In this document: positions 31,270 through 43,334 of the stretch, one piece after another
How positions within the stretch are numbered: position 1 is the first letter of the stretch
How the letters are laid out: each line of letters opens with the position of its first letter
From: Ligula intestinalis
Lineage: Eukaryota; Platyhelminthes; Cestoda; Diphyllobothriidea; Diphyllobothriidae
NCBI GenBank assembly: GCA_036362985.1
Contig: JAYGXS010000007.1
Span: 12,265,490 to 12,329,489, forward strand
Reading direction: 5' to 3'
Length of the DNA: 64,000 nt
Position numbers and translations under genes: made by a program
The notes under the pieces: model-generated
Told to the model about the DNA's origin: nothing
The model's database searches: none
The model's input: only the letters and a program-made list of their open reading frames with translations

Positions 31270-32120
31270 CACCTAGTTATACATATAATACTTTAATTAA
31301 ACACATACACATGCTTGCACTTACGACACAGTCTTCTACGTAGTACAAGTAGGTATCTATACAACGATCTGTTTCAGGATGCACCCATCCTGGTTGTCTG
31401 CCTGTTGTTTACAATGCCGTCACATGAACAGCTCGCACAGGCATGTGTAGCTTAAATGTCCAACCCACCACGGAACCAATGGTGTTATATGGGGCACTGC
31501 AATTAGCACATATTCCCCGAATGTAGGAAAATACGCACTTAAAGACTTCTTCATCTATACTTACCGTAACTTCATCTTACCGTAACAGGATATTGCATTT
31601 TCTTGACTATGGAGATAGCATGCTAACTTATGGCCAAGCCTGGAACAAACTACTTTAGTCAAATGCCGTTCAACGTTTCAGGCTTCATTAATTTGCGGAA
31701 ACAGGTCCAAACAAAAATTATTCGCCCAAGTACAGTTCCAAAGAGCGCAACATAAATCAAAAGCATTTATTTGCGGAAATATATATCAGCGGCGTTTAGT
31801 GCCTTCAATAAATTTCTGCTCGGAGAAAAACGTTCTTATTTGAGAGGCCTTCAAAAGGGTCTTATGCGTTTTGGCAACCCTCAGTGATCTATTGCTTATC
31901 GTTTTGATACCACTAACGCTACGCAGTGGGTTAAGTTAATAGGTAAAACCCTTGCTTCTGCCATCTTCAGACCCAGTTCCTTGTAGGAAGAGATAAAGTA
32001 AGGTGCCCGGTGGAATGAATAGTTTATTTTGTACAGAATAGGTAGGAGGATGTTGGCTGCCGGACTAGTGGACGTCCGGTTGTGCAGAGTCGGTGTCCGA
32101 AGTGTCTGAGCTTATCAGCC
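31270..32120. other. No gene recognised
   Basis: No supportable coding sequence. AGTTTATTTTGTACAG at 32020-32036 recurs near 5042. Confidence 0.35.
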
Positions 32121-32466
32121 GTTTCAGCGTCCACAGAGAGCTATATTGATGTGAGTCAGTCTTGAAGGTGATTGATCAGACTGGGGTAAGCAGACTCTAG
32201 TGCATGCGTATTCGTTAGCAGTGCACGTTCGTGCATAAGCATCCGCGCGGAGTGGGGACCTTACAACACCATCCACATTAAATTGAGATGCAAAACCTTT
32301 TATGAATAATTCATTGTCAGCATATCGTGATTTACTATTGATTTGTCGGAGAACGGTCACACTAGCGCATCCGTTAGGAAACACTAAACAAGGGCGCATA
32401 TCTGCAACGGTTCTAGACTGTGCAGTGAAAAGCAATTTTTGCTTTAAGGAAGTCAAGTTAAGAGAA

Positions 32467-32494
32467 CGAACGTTTTCGATTAATTCATCATCAG
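32467..32494 (-). ncRNA. Hammerhead-like motif downstream of PLE E
   Basis: Minus strand CTGATGA, TGAATTAATC, GAAAACGTTC. It has an intact first core half and lies on the same strand as, and downstream of, the PLE E ORF, as expected for PLE ribozymes. The putative hairpin is only 2-3 bp and the second half has an extra A, so support is modest. Confidence 0.3.
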
Positions 32495-32646
32495 GCAATA
32501 CAGTAATATAAGGGAGGGTAGAGTTAACGAAAGTTTTAGGCAAGCGAAGCAGTAGTAACAAGGGGGAGAGAGGGGGGAGAGAGGTGCAAAAGGATCAAGG
32601 GGGATCAAGGGGATCAGATTCTAGTCTTAATTGGGGACAGAGAAAT

Positions 32647-32671
32647 GGGGGTGGGGGGAGAGGGGGAGGGG
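32647..32671 (+). other. G-quadruplex-capable tract
   Basis: Four G runs of 5, 6, 5 and 4 separated by loops of 1, 3 and 1 bases (T, AGA, A). It lies in a purine-only stretch (from about 32562) just past the PLE E stop codon, on the strand opposite that ORF. An intramolecular quadruplex is predicted in the plus strand. Confidence 0.7.
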
Positions 32672-32685
32672 AAGGAGTCAGACAA

Positions 32686-33620
32686 TCAGTTAATGTCATC
32701 CAGTGGTCTTCGTCTCGGGTTTTCTTGGGTTGTGTGAGGACACAAGGTGTCAACGTCTTGAGACTGTGTCGGTGGCCTTTTGATGCTTGATGCCGCTGTC
32801 TCATCATTGTTTCGCGGCGTTGTAAGAGGCGTGAGGGCAGAATTTGAATAGGCTTTTGGCCACTGGAGCATTAGGGCCGCTTCAAATGCTTTCTGCGCAC
32901 ATAAAATTGGGTTTGTGAGGCGAATGGTGACTGCTTCTGCCGTCGCAAGTATCCGCTGACGCAGGAACTTAGAGTGTTTAGCCGGAACTTTGTAGACGAC
33001 TCTAAATGCTTGGTTGACGTCTACCCGATGACCGTTGTCTACCAAGTGAGCCAGAATTGCGCTTGATATCGACTTAGTTTCGCCTCTGTTTAGCCAAGCA
33101 GGGTGATGCTCTCTTATGCGCTTGGATAGACGTCTAATCGTTCGACCAATGTAACTTGCCCCACAGGAGCATGTAAAGTTGTAGATACACATTGATGTGG
33201 TCTGGAACGACAGTCTATCCTTGCCTTCAAGGCGAAGAAGTGGATTGCTTGAGAACAATAATCTTAACTTTGCTGCTGAATATGTACGCGCGATTGCAGC
33301 GTTCAGACGAAGCTGTAGAAGTTCGCTTGCTGGATCACCTTGAAAAGGCAGTGTAAGAAATACGATTTCTTCTCATCCGTCGGTACCTCCGGTCTTGGTG
33401 GACGTTCCTCCATAAACTTATCGATGAACTTATCGGGGAACCCATTTTCTTGTAAGGTATTTTTAAGCAGTGCGAGTTCGTCCTCGAGTGTTTCTGGAGA
33501 GCATATTCGCCTAGCTCGGTTCGTGAGGCAGCGGACTAGGCCTCGTTTCTGACTTAGTGGCACAAAACTGTAGAAGTTAGTGTATTGCCCTGTCCAGGTC
33601 TTCTTACGAAATACACTTCT
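32686..33620 (-). pseudogene. PLE E connector and GIY-YIG endonuclease
   Basis: First frame (to about 33355): QKRGLVRCLTNRARRICS, LEDELALLKNTLQENGFP, KFMEERPPRPEVPTDEKK. After a frameshift the second frame reads LPFQGDPASELLQLRLN, FSSNPLLRLEGKDRLSFQT, then the endonuclease: CIYNFTCSCGASYIGRTIRR and KRIREHHPAWL (GIY-YIG signature, conserved Arg and His), LVDNGHRVDVNQAFRVV, and ILATAEAVTIRLTNP. A Pro/Thr-rich tail of about 60 residues ends at 32686. The reverse transcriptase would lie across the gap. Confidence 0.85.
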
Positions 33621-33623
33621 AAT

Positions 33624-33723
33624 NNNNNNNNNNNNNNNNNNNNNNNNNNNNNNNNNNNNNNNNNNNNNNNNNNNNNNNNNNNNNNNNNNNNNNNNNNNNN
33701 NNNNNNNNNNNNNNNNNNNNNNN
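33624..33723. other. Assembly gap (100 N)
   Basis: Exactly 100 N, a conventional placeholder for a gap of unknown size. PLE E is cut at its lower edge. Confidence 0.98.
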
Positions 33724-34009
33724 TTACAACAAAAAACAGTTCACCTGCATCCGTCATCTACGCATGCGTCTGCAGTTCCATTTTACGTAACTAGTTAAGT
33801 CACATTTAACTTATTTCGGCTAATGTGTGCAACAATACGTAAACAACCACCACAGACTTACATCTCCCCGGTCCTTTTGCAACTGCCTATGTGGGCCGTG
33901 TACCGTTAAATATAAGCCATTCATCAAAGCAAACTGTCAATTGAAATATTATTATGTACTCGTGGCCTATTTGTCTTCATAAAAACGATGCATCCTGCTC
34001 TCAGATGTT

Positions 34010-34920
34010 GGACAGAACACATCGCATAACGACTCTGCCCGTCAAAATACTTCTGGTGATCAGGAAAGCGTACGGGCAGCGGGATATCTGAAACAGAGCA
34101 TATCCACTTTTACAAGGTCCTAACATGAATTCTTTAAAAACGAGTCCAAAGTACCATTCTTTTTTTCTATAAAATATGCATGCTGGTACATCACTGCACG
34201 AGCTCTATATCGATTTAATTGTAAGTATGTAAGTGCCTGACTAATGACTTCTTCTAAGGAGGGGACTCTCAGGCGCACCCCAACAAATCTGGCTGACCAA
34301 GAAATATCATGCTGCGGACTTAAAAAAGAAGCTACCTGGTCTGGTGCGCCTGGATCCAATGCCATGAAAATGTACAATTTCTGCTCTTTCCTTCAAGAGC
34401 ATTGGCAAGCACAACTTACAAGATATCATGTTATCCAAAATACCATAAAAGATGCGCTTGTATGGATATTTTCACACCTAACACACAGCCTCCCTCTTGC
34501 AGGCTAACTCCTGTTAATGAAATATATTCATGGATGTCCCAACGCTTAATTCTTCTTGATTGGTGCGTTTTGGAAAATGATTTGCTCGGCTTTTAATCAT
34601 GCTGACGAAGCAATTGCATCTCGTTATGCAATTTTTCAACTATAGAGGAGATATGGTGTGTCTTTGTTTGATTAATCTTGGTGTTCACGCACGTCACCTG
34701 GTTTGATCCATATGCACACGACATCACGTTGGAGACAAAGATGTGTGGAAATAAGGATAGACAGTGAGTATTGGACATGAGACGTGTACATGCAGGACAA
34801 TGTACCTTCATGCGGATGAAGTGCACAACTTGCAACAGGCAGTAGAGGCTTACTGGATTGTCCCCTGGAGTCGGCATGAACTCCGAAATTGAAAGTGCTT
34901 GCCATAGTGCCCTCTGCCAG
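34010..34920 (+). repeat. Unclassified long repeat, copy 1 (partner at 42.5-43.3 kb)
   Basis: Collinear blocks are shared with 42465-43330: CATAACGACTC and ACGGGCAG (34025-34080), GTGCCTGACT (34230), TGACCAAGAAATATCATGCTG (34298), and GTACCTTCATGCGGATGAAG with CAACAGGCAGT (34801-34848). Two weakly similar translations occur (DQEISCCG here, DQELSYCG in copy 2). It could be an unclassified transposon or duplicated gene fragment; spacing between blocks is similar in both copies. Confidence 0.5.
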
Positions 34921-34929
34921 TACAGCTAT

Positions 34930-37900
34930 TAATGCGCTAGCCAGGTGGGCAATGTCTAGGCTCTTTCTATCATCCGTTGGCCTCGGCCCTTTAGGAAGAA
35001 GTTTACTAGTGTTCGGCTACGTGAGTATTGACTAATTGATCCGCATCGAAAAGGTACGCGGTAGTCGAACTCGAGGCTGATCAATTATACGCGACTATGT
35101 GCACATGTGTCCAAGCTCCTTTTTTATCGTCGCCTGGCTGTTGCTCGCTGGTGCAAGTAAGATAAGATATAGCCTCCAGTAGAACTCTGTTATCACCCGA
35201 AAATCGCCCAAGAGTCGGTTTTTTGAAAAACTCCTGTAGGTTCGCCACGGGGCAAACGCTTGCAGTCACCTTCTTAAGTCTTCATCCTAGCAGCTGGTCT
35301 GCTGCACCGCAATAGGAAGACAGTCATATCAGGACGGATTCCGTTTCTGCAGTTCAGGTAACTGGAATTTTGGTACGTTCATCAATATGTTTGACTTTGA
35401 AACCTTTGGGCATTAATTTTCAAGAAGTGTTTTCACTAGTTTTGCTTTCCTGCTTCAATAACTTTAGGAGACTGAATTCATCGTACTGTGTATGCTAATT
35501 CGTGGAATATATGTCCTGTCGCAGCAATTTTAGCGGCCACACTGGAATTGGGTATCACTAGCCAATGACGGCTAATGAGGCAGAAAATGCCTACAAAGTG
35601 TCCCATGTCTTAGTTCGTAATGTTCTTCGGTCTATATACTAGCCGGATCTCGGTGGAGTCTCAAGGGATAGGCCTAATTGGCACATGAACGGAAAAATAT
35701 GATAATCAAATTGCACTTATGTTGCATTTCCCGAAAATTTGAAATGATTAGTAGGTCGTCTATTTCAACTAAACTGATGTCTTATTTAATGTTCTGGAGT
35801 TGGATTTGTATAGAACGCGGCGCGAAGCGCAGTGCACACTTTCAATTAACATGCTGAACAACATACTCCCAGTGGCTCCGGGAAGCAAACTGCAATTACC
35901 TGTTTCCCTTCACACTTACTTCGATAAATTTTCTTCTCTGTATTGGAAAATTGAGAGACCAGATTCAAAAATTCACGTAATAAACATTACTCTTCCCAAA
36001 GGACGTCATTGCTCATAACATTTCCTTCTCTGCCTGTCCTATTTCCCTGACCTAGAAAACTTTTTAACCACCATTTTTGCAGAACAAAATACTGGTACAA
36101 AGGGTATATGAGTGTTCCTGCATAAACTACTTTTGCCGAATATTGGTAACATAATGCATTGCTTGGACAACTACACATTGCTTGAAAAGTAAGATAACAT
36201 ATCTAAAATTGTATTATGAATAATACAGCTCATTCACTTGTACAAATGTTATCGATAAGATGGTAACCTATTTGTGGAATAGAGTATACCTATGTTTTAG
36301 AAAATTAGCAATTAAGATTTCATTTGCAGATGCGGTTCGTTAATGATTGTGTACAGAAAGTAAACTCTGACTGAACAATGTGCCTGACCGATGAAAAATG
36401 TGGAAGGTCATATGACCTTGATATAAAGAGTGCTGCCGATGCAGATAACTATCAAGCAAACCTTAGTCGATTAGTCACGCAGATAGCTCCACTTAATTGC
36501 TTTCACTTAATTGACCACTTTTTATTTAGTTATTCCACGATATTTGCGTATTTGCTCATTTTAATTATGGAAAAATTGGTGCTATTTCTACTTTTAAAAA
36601 CTGTATTTTTTTTATAAATATGTATTTTTCTTTTTATTGCTTAGACATTGTGCCCCTTAAGTTGAAGTGATGTTGTACAACAACGAGATTGGGCTTTCGT
36701 GTGCTGATCTGGGACCTTACCTAGGATTCCACTGCGATAATATATAAATAGAAATAATATGTGCGATTTCTAAGGAGCATCGCTACCTGGATCCTTGTCG
36801 GCGTACAAAAGCCTCGCTACTGCATCCGCTGTCTATGGGTGCCTAGCGCACATATGCCCTCTACACCTCTAAAATTGGAAGTTTCAGGCCCTACGCTACC
36901 TACACACAGCGTGTTGCCTGCACATATGCGTATCGATGGCACTCGAAAGAAAATTCACAACACACAGCCGAGTGGAAGTGGCAAATTAGATAGAACTTAG
37001 TGTCATAAGGCAAGACTACCAACTGTGGTTGAGTGAGAGGACGTGATACATGGTTATGAACCAGGGTGCCATCAGCAGCGGACTTAATTTTTGGATATAT
37101 TCTCGCAAACTTCCAAAGCAGTTGGCTGTCACGTAGCCGCCAGTAACTCTGTGCGGTATTGAGTATTGCAGCTTGTGGAGTTTTAAGCTCGTGTACGCTA
37201 AATGTACACCAGCAAATGGAAAAGGGCTGTTGTTTTTCTCGTTCATATTTATGGATCCGCGAATGTCAGTCTTGTATCAAGACCCTGATCGTTTTCTTTT
37301 TGAATTCTGCAATTGTCCTTGGGCAGATTTCGGTCTTCATTGACAGGCTATTGCGGAGGCATTTTGTCAAGATACCCTTATCAAAGCAACAGTGCAGAAA
37401 CTTCAGTTAGGCATGAGTGGATGACTCTATTTTTGCAAAAGTCTCCCATCTGCGTGCTGATATGAGGGCTGTGCGCCCACAGTATGAATGATGATAGGTG
37501 AAGATGCGACGTCTCGATCATCATCATTTAATAGAAGACGAAGATGAAAACGAGAAAGCAAGGAACACGAGATATAAACCTTAGAAGCTAAAATACTTTA
37601 TAACGCACACAGTCACCGACGGCTAGGTGACAGTCAACTGCTTCAGAATTTCACGGCAATATGCCACAAAAATCATCCCCTGCTGATGGGCCTCTGGTTC
37701 ATATAATTTTATAACATCCTCTCACTCAACACTAGTTCCCAGTCGTGTCCTACGACACTAGCGGCAACAACAAAAATGCTAGCAGCGTAGACCTTATCGC
37801 ATCTTTCGAATCGGCGCTACAACAGTGCGAAGCAAACGGAGAGAGTAAGCCATGGGACAGCAAGTGCCAAATTTTCTTCTCATGCCCAAAGCATTGACGA

Positions 37901-38015
37901 CGATCTCCGAGGCAGATTGCCGACAACTAAGACAACCATAACATGACTGTTAATGAGATCAAAGACCCCTTTGTCCCACGGAGAAATAGCAAACGTCGTC
38001 ATGCGCATCCGGTGC
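34930..38015. other. About 3 kb without a recognised gene
   Basis: Only short unsupported frames. The 79-codon frame at 36378-36617 ends in a hydrophobic stretch (FAYLLILIMEKLVLFLLL) but has no recognised homologue, start context or neighbouring exon. Left unassigned. Confidence 0.35.
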
Positions 38016-38019
38016 AGTT

Positions 38020-38880
38020 CTTGAGAGGCCAACTGCATTGGCAAGGCCGGAGAGTGATTTCAGCCCGTATGAGCGGGCACGCAAGGTCAGTCAATAAGAT
38101 AGATGGACTTTAGTTGGTGTCGGAACATTGTGCGGCTTCTGGACACAACTTCGCTTTTGATTACGCCAAAATGCGAGGCCGAGGTAGTGACCAGACAGCC
38201 AGAGAAACACTAAAAGTATGGCTCACTGCGCAAAATTTCATCTACCACTGTATGATTCACCCGGAGGCTTACCTGGGGTTTCGTTTAGGCTCAATCAAAG
38301 AAATCGCCGCCAGGACGTCACAAGGGTCGCGATGACTAGCAACCCCTACACTGGACCACAATGCAAGCGCGTGAACCCACACCAGACACCAATGGAGCCG
38401 TCAGCAACAACGTGACGAGCATGAACCAACAAAACTTCCAGTAGGTCTTGAACACAGACGCGCATGAACACTAATGGCGGTGTTCGACATTCCGATAGAA
38501 AAAAAAGACACTGGCATAAGCGCAGCGACCACCGGCGAGACGACCACGGGAAGGTGCAACCTGGGAATGCGAGCAAGACACGCGGGACCGGCACAGCTAA
38601 CGCACTCAATGCAAACGAGAGTGATGACCGTTGTCATGCGAACACTATCCTCCCGCTTCGATTGGGAAAGGGCAAGAAACCATTCAGCAGGACAACGATT
38701 GAGGTACACCCCGCAGGTAACCCGGCACCAATGAAGGAACAGTCAACGAAATGTCATTTTAACATATAAAGACACTGTGAGGCGTGTGCAAACACCAACC
38801 ACCGACGATCAATCCTGTACGATTTCGAAACGTCAGGATAATGTATCCACTATTCTTGAGATCGTCTCTTCCCATTTTTG
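38020..38880 (+). pseudogene. Penelope-like element F, 3' part
   Basis: Plus strand. GRRVISARMSGHARSVNK (end of GIY-YIG) leads to the tail EHCAASGHNFAFDYAKMRG, QTARETLKVWLTAQNF and PEAYLGFR (frame 38114-38335). A further region to about 38790 is shared with PLE G (ARHAGPAQLTHSMQTR in the 38474-38734 frame). It ends with a broken ribozyme-family sequence (CGATTTCGAAACGTCAGG at 38819-38836, then TCTCTTCCC), lacking the first core half. Confidence 0.7.
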
Positions 38881-39239
38881 TCCATGGACACGCATTTTTC
38901 CTTTAAGAAACAATATATTTGTGCGGGACTATGACAACAATTTACCCTTCGCGTATCATCAATATCCGCAAAAATCAAAATTCCTCCACACATATCTTAA
39001 GAACAATGCGCTAGCTAAGAGTTCGTCCTGCAAGCCACCAGTGAAAACATTGCTAGCGAGGTAATGGGTTGTACAGTGTTGCAGACGAATGGCCTGGGCA
39101 CTTACCCGGCACTGTTATTGGCGGCTGCAGAAATATTGTGGCATCTTAAACCAAACTATTCCAAAGTGCTCAGAGATGTTAGGAGAGAACAGCCGTTAAG
39201 TACTGGAATGAGCGATCGTCAATCCAGCCCGAGAACGAT

Positions 39240-41430
39240 GATCCAGACGAGCCACGGAGTTGGCAGTTAAATTCCAAAAAGGATTGCCCATTATGCAGGA
39301 TAGCGAGGATACATTGGTCCACAATTTATCATCCAAAGAACAAACACCCGTGTTCAAGCGCGCAGCATGCTTCCACACTGCGGATGCGGATCCGGTTGAT
39401 ATTTTGGCTACCGTTGAGTCAGTTTTCAAAACTGTCCAGGAGCCGGACGATACGAAGCACCTCATGCGACAACAAGTTACGTCCTTACTATTGATGCATA
39501 AATCACAGGCGTTAATCCCAAAGGGTAGAGCACGACGCCATCAAGACACTGAAGGCTGACAGGAGCATCGCAGTAGTGCCAGCTTCCAAGGGGCGCTCCG
39601 AAAGGCCAACGTTCTGCTCGGTGACCAAAATGCCTACCGCCTATGTGATGGAGGTCTTATGAAGAAGATGATGACACTAAGCAACACGGCACTCGTGAAA
39701 CTACAGAGTAACGGTGCAATCTTAATAATCGAAAGATTATTAATCAAAACAAGGTGATTCAGCCATAGCAAGATAATATGGACTGCCAAAAATGCACAAG
39801 ATTTGTCCTCCACTTCGGTCCATTGTTTCTTTACGGGAACACTGATATTCAATCTTTTCAAATGGCTGCCACGGCGTCTGAACTGCCTCAGATCAGGCTC
39901 CAACACAAAGGTACGCTCGGCAGTACACCTCTATGAAAGAGTAACGGGCTACGCCTCAACCAAGACGAGGACATGGTATCGTTTGATGTTACCTCACTCC
40001 CCACATCCGTCGTTTAGACGCTTGTGATTAAAAACTTTGAGTTATCTACTCTAGAGTCCATATGTGGAGGAATAAAGACGCCTACACGTGCGCATCCCAA
40101 CCACCTGCTCAACTTCTGTCTCAAAACGTATTTTAACTTTGAGGGCACGCTGTATGAATAAATCAAAAGGGACTCCGATGGTTTTGCCGCTATCTGGTTT
40201 CGCTCCTGAGGTGGTCCTTCAAAAGTAAGGGACACTGGTGTTTGCGAACCATAGACCAGTATTTTAGGCACGGTACGTAAGCGATGCCATTTTTTTCCTC
40301 AAGTCTGAAATAGTCTCAGAATTTCACACGATGCTGAACATCAGTTTGCCGACATTAAGTTCAAAATAGAGGCTGACATCAACAGTCAACCAGCGTTCCT
40401 AGACGTCCTGTTACAATTCAAGGCTTATGGCAGCCTAAAACGGCAGTATACTGAAAGGGAACCAACAAATGCCAGTTGTTGAGCTAGCAAAGTAAACACA
40501 AACGCAGCTGTGTGAAACGCTCTACATAAGGGCAGAAATACATTGCAATGAGGCAGGTGGCAAAGCGGTTGGCCTTATATATCATCGTCGAACATTCATC
40601 TCTAGCAGTGAACATCGCAGTTACCTAGAACGCAGCAGACAAGCGAACCGAGCATGTGGAGAACAATGTTATACATCGATAATGTTTATAAGGCATTAAC
40701 TCGTCTGTTACAACCACGATAAGATGGACCGAATCCCGTTGGTGGCGGAACATTGTGCGGCTTCTGAACACAACTTCGCTTTCGATTACGCCCCAATCCG
40801 ATACCACAGTAGTGACCAGACTGCCAGCGAAACACTTGAAGTATGGCACATTGCGCAAAATTCCATCTACCGCTGTACGATTCACCAGGAGGCTTACCGG
40901 GCGTTTCGCGTTAGGTTCAATCAATGAAATCGCCGCAAGGAAGTCAGACGGGTCACGATGAGTAGCAACACCACACTGGGCCAGAATGCAGGCACGCGAA
41001 TACCTACACCAGACACCAATGGAGTCATCAACAACAACGTGACAAGCATGAACCAACAAGATCTCCAGTCGGTCTTGAACACAGACGTGCATGAAAACGG
41101 TATATGCATAAACACTAACGGCGAAGTTCGACATTCCGATAGGAATGAAGGCACTGGCATCGGCGCAGAAACCACCGGCGAGACGAACACGGGAAGGTGC
41201 AACCTGGGAATGCAAGCAAGACACGCGGGACCGGCACAGCTAACACACTCAATGCAAACGAGAGCGATGAGCATTGTCATGCGAACACTTTCCTCCCGAT
41301 TCGTTTGGGAAAGGGCGAGAAACCCTGGTCAGCAGGACGTCTATTAAGGTTCACCTCCGCAGGTCGCCTGGCACCAATGAAGGAATAGTCAACAAAATGT
41401 CGTTTTAACATATAAAGACACTATGAGGCC
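39240..41430 (+). pseudogene. Penelope-like element G, N-terminus to tail with internal deletion
   Basis: Plus strand. VHNLSSKEQTPVFKRAACF and DPVDILATVESVFKTV (39260-39560) are the PLE N-terminal region, followed in another frame by AIKTLKADRSIAVVPASKGR. Reverse transcriptase pieces follow: EDMVSFDVTSLP (39970), NFCLKTYFNFEGTLYE (40113), and ARYVSDAIFF (40272), where the active-site YVDD has become YVSD; then FADIKFKIEADINSQPAFLD. The GIY-YIG is deleted: the sequence jumps near 40700 to EHCAASEHNFAFDYAPIRY and the tail. Clearly dead. Confidence 0.75.
40958..41347 (+). pseudogene. C-terminal extension of PLE G, open frame shared with PLE F
   Basis: A 129-codon open frame directly after the PLE tail, rich in Asn, Thr and Gly: NNNVTSMNQQDLQSVLNTD, GEVRHSDRNEGTGIGAET, CNLGMQARHAGPAQLTH, MRTLSSRFVWERARN. 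The same peptide blocks occur in PLE F (38346-38734) across frameshifts. Its start Met is a few codons after the tail in a different frame, so either it is a continuation of the PLE protein past an indel or a separate small ORF. No known domain is recognised. Confidence 0.45.
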
Positions 41431-41439
41431 CGCGTAATT

Positions 41440-42460
41440 TGCTATCAAACAAGTACAAGACACTTTTTTTCCAAAACGTTTTCCATAAAATAAATTCGAA
41501 TTTATAAAGGCAGTCAACATTTATGATCAAAACGCATGCATAATTCTGCTAATTGTCAGAATAAAGCCGTTAAAAAGTCCGCATCCTATCCTGACGGAAT
41601 AAATTTCAGGATAGACTACCGATAAACATTATCACATACTGAGTCAATAATGATTATCAAAAATGCATCAATCCTTCTTCTAGATCAAAATTTTGTGGGA
41701 TTTGCGGCCTCCTTTTGTATATGTGTACTCAATGCGCATTCTCGTGCCATGCTTGATATGCTGCCCATCCAGGCAGACCCCAGACGTGGAAGTTCATCCG
41801 TTATAATTGTATGGAATGACAGACATTCCGACATATGACGTAAAACATCAATAATTGTACATGTCTACTTAAAGCTTTCTATTCCATGCCAAAGTCATGT
41901 TTACACATATAGAAATTCTTATTTTGAAAAGCCTACGCTTTGGCAGATCAGTAACCTTGGACAACTCTCCTTTGCCATTCGTGTGAAGATTTTTAAAGGC
42001 CCACGAAACAAAAAAACATAACACTGACTTTCTGTGAATCGCGTTGACTTCCAGGTATTCGAAAACGAAAGCAAATTACCCCGATGCTTATTCTAGTCCG
42101 GGACCTCCAACTTCGCAGCCATTGAACACGCACTTCATTTGCTTTGCTTGACAGCCTTTGGAAACACAGTATATTATTTTTAATCTGAAAAATAATTCGC
42201 TTGGGACTACCATCTGATAACATGATTATATTCTCATTTTATATTTGCTTTAGCGCCAGAAAAACTTAATTTAAGAGAATGTGCGCATAAATACTTCAAA
42301 ATTCCCCCACAAAATTACCTCTAATTTGTAGATATGCAACTGAGTATGAGAGCTCTGCACAGCTTTATTTATGCAGATTTCCAAAGGAGACGTCAATTAC
42401 TTCGTTCAAACGTACTTTGTTATCTTGTTAAGATATATCTCACGAGCTGCTTTCAGATGA
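41440..42460. other. No gene recognised
   Basis: About 1 kb of unrecognised sequence; base composition becomes more AT-rich from here on. Confidence 0.35.
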
Positions 42461-42464
42461 TCGA

Positions 42465-43330
42465 AAGACCACATTGCATAACGACTCATCCCGTGTAAAT
42501 TATTCTTGCAATCAGGAACGTGCACGGGCAGAACAATTTCAAACGCACATCATCTCAGCTCTTTCAAAATAACTTCGTCCCTTGGTTGAGCCCAGGTTGC
42601 TTTTTTGCCAATTTATTCGTCTTGGTAACGTGTTCTGTTATCGAGGAATTCGAATGATTTTCACAAGTGAATATACAACTACGTACTTGTAATATTTTAT
42701 TTACATTATGTTAGATAGTAAATTAGCAACTGAATTATCGACCGAATTTATTTTTCTATTTTAGTGCCTGACTTGTCAGTTATTTACCTTGCCAGCACAG
42801 ATGGCCGGACACTGCATCTTTTCTCGGGCCAAACCAGACATTTGATTGACCAAGAACTATCATATTGTGGATGTACAAATGAACCTTTTTGGACAGATGA
42901 GCACCAAACGCATACCACAAAACTTAAAAATTACCGATTTGCCTTTTAGAAGCATCGCGCAGCACACATTTGAAGATATAGTGTTTCTCTTTTAATATAT
43001 ACCCAAACTTAAAATAAGGAAATACGTTACTCAGCGCTTACACATCTAGCAAGTCATATTTATCTTGCATGCTGGCATACGTTTACGGACAATAAGACGT
43101 GCCCTTCTTTTACAGATCGTAGTGTTCACTCCTCTCGCTTGAAAAGACCGTCATTTATATGATATGGCTCTGGATGAAATTAGGACACGATGCGTGCATT
43201 GGCCATGGGACAGGTACAGAGACATAAGTCTACCTTCATGTGCATGGAGTGAACAATTTTCAACAGTCAGTGGGGGCAAGTTTTGAACACCAACTGGCGT
43301 TCCCATTAACCATGGAAGAGAAATTGTTCG
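42465..43330 (+). repeat. Unclassified long repeat, copy 2
   Basis: Partner of 34010-34920 in the same orientation. Shared blocks: CATAACGACTC, CACGGGCAG, GTGCCTGACTTG (42765), TGACCAAGAACTATCATATTG (42859), and CTACCTTCATGTGCATGGAGTG with CAACAGTCAGTGG (43231-43275). A TTTTCTATTTTAG just before 42765 looks like a splice acceptor and precedes an open frame, but copy 1 lacks it. Confidence 0.5.
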
Positions 43331-43334
43331 CATT

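Larger units (their letters stand above)
32124..33623 (-). mobile_element. Penelope-like element E, truncated by the assembly gap
   Basis: Minus strand, entering from the gap with VFRKKTWTGQYTNFYSFVPL (PLE region after the reverse transcriptase), then the connector, GIY-YIG endonuclease, a C-terminal extension to 32686, and about 560 bases of probable 3' region containing a 145-codon frame (32124-32561) and a hammerhead-like motif. This is among the best preserved PLE coding stretches here, with one frameshift near 33355. Confidence 0.8.

Noticed and set aside
32595..32807. Proline-run frame opposite the G-rich tract
   Set aside because: Artefact of the poly-G stretch; the real reading there is the PLE E C-terminus in another frame.
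36378..36617. 79-codon frame with hydrophobic C-terminus, possible small membrane protein
   Set aside because: AT-rich DNA readily gives Leu/Phe/Ile runs; no signal, neighbour exon or second copy supports it.
38346..38709. Minus-strand frames opposite the PLE F and G tails (also 40625-41280)
   Set aside because: They mirror plus-strand PLE coding sequence and recur only because the PLE tail is duplicated.
42752..42949. Possible exon starting after a splice-acceptor-like TTTTCTATTTTAG
   Set aside because: The homologous copy at 34.2 kb lacks the acceptor and the frame is not preserved, so a repeat is more likely than a gene.
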